Assembly: GCF_000479045.1 (NCBI RefSeq)
Contig: NZ_KI518117.1
Span: 1-47,157 of the forward strand
Direction: 5' to 3'
Origin: Cetobacterium somerae ATCC BAA-474
GTDB lineage: Bacteria; Fusobacteriota; Fusobacteriia; Fusobacteriales; Fusobacteriaceae
DNA length: 47,157 bases
Below, piece after piece: positions 42,843-47,157 of the stretch. The position numbers and the translations under genes were made by a program. The notes under the pieces are model-generated. The model worked only from the letters and a program-made list of their open reading frames with translations, searched no databases and was not told where the DNA came from. The first letter of the stretch is position 1; each line of letters starts with the position of its first letter.

Positions 42843-44585
42843 TTATCCTAATAGCTCTTCATTATATTTGTCTATTTCTGCTAATATATCCTCTGTTGTA
42901 CTCATTGACATTACTCTTTCAACTAACGCCTCTGCTGAAGCTTTATCGATAGCCATTATATTTTTCTTTACTTTTGCAACTGAAATAGCTGACATTGAGA
43001 ATGCATCTAATCCCATTCCAAATAATAAAGCTGTTGCTCTAGCTTCTCCTGCAAACTCTCCACACATTGATATAGAGATTCCACCTTCATGAGCTCCATC
43101 TATTGCTGCTTTAATAGCTGCTAAAACTCCTGGATTGTATGTATCGTATAAGTGAGATATTCTCTCATTTCCTCTATCTACTGCTAATGTATATTGAGTT
43201 AAGTCATTTGTTCCTATTGAGAAGAAATCAACTTCTTGTGCAAACCATTTAGCTCTAAATGCTGTAGCTGGAGTTTCAATCATAATTCCTAATTGAATAT
43301 CCTCATCAAATTTTATTCCTTCAGCTCTTAATTCAGCTTTACACTCTTCTAATAAAGCTTTTGATTTTCTACACTCTTCTATTGAAATTACCATAGGTAA
43401 CATTATTTTAATATATCCAAATGCTGATGCTCTTAAAAGCGCTCTAAACTGTGTTTTTAAGATTTCAGGTCTATCTAGACATATTCTTAAAGCTCTCCAT
43501 CCTAAGAACGGATTTTCCTCATGTGGTAGCTCCATATACGGTAATGATTTATCTCCACCTATATCCATTGTTCTAATTGTTACTGGATATGATTTTCCAT
43601 TTTCATCTTTCATTGATTCAGCAACAATTTTATAAGCTTCAAATTGCTCATCCTCTGTTGGGAATCTATCATTTGCCATGAATAAAAACTCTGTTCTATA
43701 AAGACCGATTCCATTAGCACCATTTCTTAGAACTCCTGCAACATCTTTTGGAGATCCTATATTTGCCCAAGCTCCAACAGTTATTCCATCTTTCGATGTA
43801 GCTGTTTTATCTTTTAATTGCTTTAATAACTCTTTTTCTTCTAAATATTTCTCTCTTTTCTTTGAATACTTTTCTACATCCTCTTGTGTAGGTTCAATTA
43901 TAACATCACCAGTTAAAGCATCAACTATTATCGAAGCTTCATTAGTTACTAATTCAGTTATATTTCCAGTTCCAACTACTGCTGGAATCTCCAAAGATCT
44001 AGCCATAATAGATGAGTGAGCTGTTTTTCCACCAATATCAGTTATAAATGCTACAACATTTTTTAAGTCTAATTGAGCAGTATCTGATGGAGTTAAGTCT
44101 CTTGCTACTACAACTGAATTTGCAGGAAGTGAAGATAAATCAACAATATCTATTCCTACTATGTTGTATAACCATCTTTTAGCTATATCTCTTAAATCTG
44201 CTGCTCTTTCTCTTAAATACTCATCTTCTAAGTTTGCTAACATATCACAATATCCGCTGATACCTTGCTCTAAAGCATTTTCTGCTGTTATTTTTTCATC
44301 TTCAATTAGCTCTGTTACTTCATCAAATAGATCTTCATCTTCTAATAATGTTATATGTCCATCAAATATTGCCGCTTTATCTTCACCTAGTTGTCTAGCT
44401 GTTTTTTCTCTAATTTTTAATAATTGCTCTTTAGTTTTTTCTCTACCTTCGATTAACTTTTCTTTTTGAATCTCAATATTTGAGCATTCGCTTTTATCTA
44501 TGAAAAGCTCCTCTTCTTTATATAAAAATACTTTTCCTACTGCTACCCCTGGAGATGCGTCTATACCTTTTACAAATTTTCTCAT
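42843..44585 (-). CDS. ptsI: Phosphoenolpyruvate-protein phosphotransferase (enzyme I)
   Basis: First step of the sugar PTS: transfers phosphate from PEP to HPr. 580 residues; the phosphohistidine is in GGKTAHSSIMARSLEIPAVVG, PEP-binding arginines in GLYRTEFLFM, metal and PEP sites in FFSIGTNDLTQYTLAVDRG, and the catalytic Cys in ISMCGEFAGE. GGGAGAG precedes the ATG. Lies 92 bp after ptsH, with a possible attenuator in between. Confidence 0.97.
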   Translation of the reverse strand: MRKFVKGIDASPGVAVGKVFLYKEEELFIDKSECSNIEIQKEKLIEGREKTKEQLLKIREKTARQLGEDKAAIFDGHITLLEDEDLFDEVTELIEDEKITAENALEQGISGYCDMLANLEDEYLRERAADLRDIAKRWLYNIVGIDIVDLSSLPANSVVVARDLTPSDTAQLDLKNVVAFITDIGGKTAHSSIMARSLEIPAVVGTGNITELVTNEASIIVDALTGDVIIEPTQEDVEKYSKKREKYLEEKELLKQLKDKTATSKDGITVGAWANIGSPKDVAGVLRNGANGIGLYRTEFLFMANDRFPTEDEQFEAYKIVAESMKDENGKSYPVTIRTMDIGGDKSLPYMELPHEENPFLGWRALRICLDRPEILKTQFRALLRASAFGYIKIMLPMVISIEECRKSKALLEECKAELRAEGIKFDEDIQLGIMIETPATAFRAKWFAQEVDFFSIGTNDLTQYTLAVDRGNERISHLYDTYNPGVLAAIKAAIDGAHEGGISISMCGEFAGEARATALLFGMGLDAFSMSAISVAKVKKNIMAIDKASAEALVERVMSMSTTEDILAEIDKYNEELLG

Positions 44586-44618
44586 ATTTTATCTCTCCCA
44601 AAACTTTAATTTTTTGAC

Positions 44619-44671
44619 AAAAAAAAGGACAGAGTCACCCCCATCCTTCTCACACTTTAAACTATCGTCCT
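44619..44671 (-). promoter_or_regulatory. Possible attenuator or RNA element between ptsH and ptsI
   Basis: On the minus strand AGGAC at 44667-44671 pairs with GTCCT at 44626-44630 around a G-rich 36-nt loop (containing GGATGGGGGTGA), followed directly by eight T. The loop is far more G-rich than its surroundings. A terminator here would make HPr mRNA more abundant than enzyme I mRNA. The stem is only 5-6 bp plus possible flanking A-U pairs, so this is tentative. Confidence 0.45.
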
Positions 44672-44676
44672 ATTTA

Positions 44677-44940
44677 TTAGTCCTTTAGATTTTCAAGTAG
44701 GTGAGCTAACTTCTCAACTGCTTCGTTCTCATCTTCTCCTGCAGCATGAACTGTTATTTTTGCACCTTTTTTAATTCCTAAAGAAAGTAATTTTAGTAAA
44801 GATGTTCCTTTTACTTTTTTTCCTTCTTCATTTTCTAATTCAATTTGAGATGTAAATGTTTTTGCTAAACTTACAAATTCGTTACCAGGTCTTGTATGTA
44901 GTCCTGTTTCATTTTTAATTTCAACTGTTTTACTTACCAT
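44677..44940 (-). CDS. ptsH: Phosphocarrier protein HPr
   Basis: 87 residues starting MVSKTVEIKNETGLHTRPG, with the active His15; Ser47 in KGTSLLKLLSLGIKKG corresponds to the regulatory Ser46 of Gram-positive HPr. ATG 44940 is preferred over GTG 44952, which overlaps the AAGGTGAG ribosome binding site. Carries phosphate from enzyme I to sugar-specific EIIA proteins, none of which are in the window. Confidence 0.96.
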   Translation of the reverse strand: MVSKTVEIKNETGLHTRPGNEFVSLAKTFTSQIELENEEGKKVKGTSLLKLLSLGIKKGAKITVHAAGEDENEAVEKLAHLLENLKD

Positions 44941-45015
44941 AATCCTACTCACCTTTCTACATTTATTGTTTATTATTATATAAAAACATAAAGTTTAAAT
45001 CTATTATTCTAATAT

Positions 45016-45044
45016 AGAATACTTAATTTTCAAAATTTTGTCAA
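45016..45044 (-). promoter_or_regulatory. Promoter of ptsH-ptsI
   Basis: TTGACA-N17-TATTCT on the minus strand, giving a leader of about 70 nt before ptsH. A second TTGACA lies about 30 bp upstream without a good -10. Confidence 0.75.
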
Positions 45045-45136
45045 TTTTTATTTTGAATTGTTTTTTTGTCAAAAAATGTTCATTTTTAAGTCTTTAATTG
45101 TGTATTTTATGATATTTTAACTATTTTATACACTCT

Positions 45137-45166
45137 GATTTAACATATTTAACGTTTTGTTAAATC
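45137..45166. repeat. Inverted repeat after the replication-initiator-like gene
   Basis: GATTTAACA and TGTTAAATC form 9-bp arms around a 12-bp centre that itself holds a further TTTAAC. It overlaps the end of the 45166-47028 gene. There is no T run on either side, so it looks more like a DNA-binding site than an intrinsic terminator. Confidence 0.45.
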
Positions 45167-47028
45167 TACTCATTAATAACTCTCTCAATATATTTTTTTA
45201 TTGTATTAAAATAGATTTTTTTTGATTTTCTTTTCATAGTAAGTAAAAAATTCACATCTATATTTTCTTCTAGAGAACAAAGTTTAATAGCTTGCTCCTC
45301 AATTTTTAATTTTTCGTACTCATCATATTCGTCAAAAACCTTTAATATATCTACAGAGATATCAGTTTCATCAATCAATTCTTTTAAACTATTTATAACC
45401 GGTTTTTTAACTGTTCTTCTCGCTTGATTTATTTTCTTTTTACTTATTAATCCTTTTTCTTTAACAATATTGTTAAATAAAGTTAAGTTTTGTTTTGAAA
45501 CATCATTTTCTTGACTTAAGAGATTTTTTAGAACACCGTTTATGTATTGAACTAAAGTTGTTTTAATATTAGAATTTAAATTTTTATATATAATTTTCAA
45601 GACTTCAATTAGAATAATCTCTCCTTCTTCTATAAAAATTTTCTTTATCTTTGTGTCTGTTCTTTTATCCCATGATCTTGAAACATATATATTTTTCTTA
45701 GCTTTTTGAATATATTTTATTACTTCATCTGGATAAATAAATTCATTATTTTTTTCAGATTTTTTTACAACTTCTTTTTTTACTTCTTTTTTTACTTCTT
45801 TTTTACTCTCTATCTTTAATTTTTCTTCTTTTTTTGGTTTTTCATCTATAATCTCAACAATTTCAGCTTCTTCTATATCATCAGAATTAAAATTAGATTT
45901 TTCTACATATCTCTCTTTCTCTTTTGAATAAGTAATCTCTTTAGTTTTATTTGACTTTGAATTTTCTATAAATGATGAAACATGACATTCACCATCTTTT
46001 TTACTATTAAATTTATAAATTATATAATATGTATCTTCACTTTTATCTTGATATGATTTGTAATACTCTACATATCCAAGCTCAACTAATACATCATATG
46101 CTTTTTCAACTCTTTTTAATACCTGTTTCATTCTGCAAAGAACATAAGTTTTTGTATCACCATTTTTATTTACTCTTTCTGTTGTTTGTTCTGTTTTTAA
46201 TGGAATAATTGCAGCAATTGTTCTTAGATTTATTCTATCTTCTTGCTTTTCATATCTAATTTTACTAATGTATTTATAAATTCTTCCAGCTATAGGATCT
46301 TTTGCTAAAATTTCCATTAAAGCCTTTGAATTATATTTTATATATCTTTTATCACTTATTTTTTTTCTTATATTTTTATTAAGAGTAACTCTATAATATA
46401 TTTTTTTACCCTTTTTTAATTTTTGATAAGTTAAAAGTTTAAATTCCTCATCTTCAAATTTATATTTCCCTAATTTTGTATGATTTGAAACTATAAACTG
46501 ATATTCTGTATTTTTTAAATTCTTTAAAGCTTGTTCAACTTTTGTGTAATAAGTTCTATTCATTTTATTTCCTAAAAAATGAACTATAAAGTCTGAAATT
46601 TCAAATTCAATATATTCATCTTCATCATCTAAATCTTTTTTAGCTTCATAAGTTGAAATTAAATATGTATATATTTTTTCTTCAAAAATAGATGGTTGAA
46701 ATACTTTATCTCTTGAATCTTTAGCTACTAATGTACAATACATAGTAACACCCAAATCTTCAAAAGAATATTGAAAATTTACTCTTTTATTTTGTTTTTG
46801 AGGAGTAAAAAATGGAAAAACAATCATTTCGACAGGTATATTTATTACATTATCTTTTAAATTTAAAAAATTTCCAGTTTCTTTTATTATAACTTCTCTA
46901 ACTTCAATATCTGGCAATTGATTTAATCTTATATCAATTTTTGTTATATCTGTTAAAAGTGATCCTGTAGATGTTATATTAAAATTCTCTACGATATCAT
47001 CTTTTTCTTTTTTCACCTTCTTTTCCAT
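45166..47028 (-). CDS. Replication-initiator-like protein (RPA/Rep winged-helix type)
   Basis: 620 residues. The N-terminal part (about 50-330) looks like plasmid Rep initiators of the RPA type: PVEMIVFPFFTPQ, IFEEKIYTYLISTY, a predicted winged helix around SKIRYEKQEDRINLRTIAA and CRMKQVLKRVEKAYDVLVELG. A Lys/Glu-rich low-complexity linker (about 375-430, repeated KKEV) follows, then a helical C-terminal part I do not recognise. It is preceded by paired 18-bp boxes and promoters. It could be a plasmid-derived or chromosomal replication protein; identity is an inference from fold-like patterns, and no partition genes are visible. GAGAGG lies before the ATG. Confidence 0.5.
   Translation of the reverse strand: MEKKVKKEKDDIVENFNITSTGSLLTDITKIDIRLNQLPDIEVREVIIKETGNFLNLKDNVINIPVEMIVFPFFTPQKQNKRVNFQYSFEDLGVTMYCTLVAKDSRDKVFQPSIFEEKIYTYLISTYEAKKDLDDEDEYIEFEISDFIVHFLGNKMNRTYYTKVEQALKNLKNTEYQFIVSNHTKLGKYKFEDEEFKLLTYQKLKKGKKIYYRVTLNKNIRKKISDKRYIKYNSKALMEILAKDPIAGRIYKYISKIRYEKQEDRINLRTIAAIIPLKTEQTTERVNKNGDTKTYVLCRMKQVLKRVEKAYDVLVELGYVEYYKSYQDKSEDTYYIIYKFNSKKDGECHVSSFIENSKSNKTKEITYSKEKERYVEKSNFNSDDIEEAEIVEIIDEKPKKEEKLKIESKKEVKKEVKKEVVKKSEKNNEFIYPDEVIKYIQKAKKNIYVSRSWDKRTDTKIKKIFIEEGEIILIEVLKIIYKNLNSNIKTTLVQYINGVLKNLLSQENDVSKQNLTLFNNIVKEKGLISKKKINQARRTVKKPVINSLKELIDETDISVDILKVFDEYDEYEKLKIEEQAIKLCSLEENIDVNFLLTMKRKSKKIYFNTIKKYIERVINE
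45769..45808. repeat. Short tandem repeat encoding the KKEV linker
   Basis: The unit ACTTCTTTTTTT recurs about three times at a 12-bp period inside the gene above, encoding the Lys-Lys-Glu-Val repeats. It is in frame, so slippage by a whole unit would change linker length by four residues, while slippage in the T runs would shift the frame. Confidence 0.6.
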
Positions 47029-47046
47029 TAAAAACCTCTCTATAAT

Positions 47047-47075
47047 TTTATAATACTAAATATGTATATTAACAA
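47047..47075 (-). promoter_or_regulatory. Proximal promoter of the replication-initiator-like gene
   Basis: TTGTTA-N17-TATAAA on the minus strand; the -35 lies inside the 18-bp box at 47063-47080. The -10 ends about 19 bp before the ATG at 47028, so the leader would be short. Confidence 0.55.
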
Positions 47076-47080
47076 TAATA
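47063..47080. repeat. 18-bp box, copy 1
   Basis: TGTATATTAACAATAATA, identical to copy 2 at 47116-47133. It contains TATTA/TAATA inverted arms and covers the -35 of the proximal promoter. Confidence 0.7.
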
Positions 47081-47099
47081 AATATATTTAGCGTAATAT

Positions 47100-47128
47100 A
47101 ATATACCATTTTTTCTGTATATTAACAA
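47100..47128 (-). promoter_or_regulatory. Distal promoter of the replication-initiator-like gene
   Basis: TTGTTA-N17-TATATT on the minus strand with TGG before the -10 (extended -10); the -35 lies inside the 18-bp box at 47116-47133. Confidence 0.6.
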
Positions 47129-47133
47129 TAATA
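47116..47133. repeat. 18-bp box, copy 2
   Basis: TGTATATTAACAATAATA, an exact direct repeat of copy 1, 53 bp away (about five DNA turns). Possible iteron or operator for the adjacent Rep-like protein; more copies may lie beyond the right edge. Confidence 0.7.
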
Positions 47134-47157
47134 TTTTTTTGTTTTTTAATCCCCTTA

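Noticed and set aside
45137-45166. Intrinsic terminator of the Rep-like gene
   Set aside because: The stem is A/T-rich and no T tract follows on the minus strand.

Overview
The window is a low-GC, gene-dense bacterial segment, most likely from the Fusobacteriota (Cetobacterium or Fusobacterium type). The reasons are the extreme A/T codon bias, split Na+-pumping decarboxylase subunits, a citrate fermentation operon, TonB/ExbBD (a two-membrane envelope) beside Firmicutes-like spoVG/mfd/mazG synteny, and terminator-type SAM and cobalamin riboswitches. The genus is an inference; no rRNA or other species marker is present. Almost all genes lie on the minus strand; four short plus-strand transcripts interrupt them.

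Layout. 1-3600: a DUF1576 membrane protein diverges from psuK-psuG (pseudouridine salvage); a near-perfect 32-bp palindrome sits at the psuK transcription start. 3620-8960: tRNA-Gln(UUG) with its own promoter and terminator, then spoVG, ispE, an S4-domain RNA-binding gene, mazG and mfd in one leftward operon. 8990-16500: oadA-oadG-biotin carrier-oadB-citD-citE-citF-citS, a complete Na+-coupled citrate fermentation operon, preceded by bioA and a GntR/FCD regulator (16595-18598). 18689-22133: rpoN (sigma-54), tonB-exbD-exbB, and a Met-rich secreted Spy-like protein. 22229-29721: two BtuCDF/FecCD-type ABC importers flanking a LysM/M23 endopeptidase; the second importer follows cbiK under a cobalamin riboswitch. 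30181-31890: an ABC exporter.

31926-38046 is the most striking region. A cysteine-catabolism operon (cysteine desulfidase cyuA, CoA-disulfide-reductase-like flavoprotein, TcyP-like cystine symporter) is preceded by a canonical -24/-12 sigma-54 promoter. Upstream of that promoter are three copies of a palindromic 15-mer, which abut the gene for a sigma-54 activator with a Cys-cluster sensor domain. rpoN itself is also in the window, so the whole regulatory circuit can be read from sequence. The proposed flow is: cystine in, reduction to cysteine, then pyruvate + NH3 + H2S.

38200-39017: a NifX-like protein with a His/Cys tail and a DUF134 protein. 39054-41672: metNIQ under a SAM-I riboswitch. 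41709-44940: alr, then ptsI and ptsH with a possible attenuator between the last two. 45166-47157: a replication-initiator-like protein preceded by two identical 18-bp boxes, each carrying the -35 element of a promoter.

Several gene starts were moved downstream from the longest reading frame because a strong ribosome binding site, and sometimes the promoter, lies inside it: psuK, mfd, citE, oadA (TTG), exbB, the first FecCD permease, the flavoprotein, cyuA, the NifX-like gene, DUF134, metN and ptsH.
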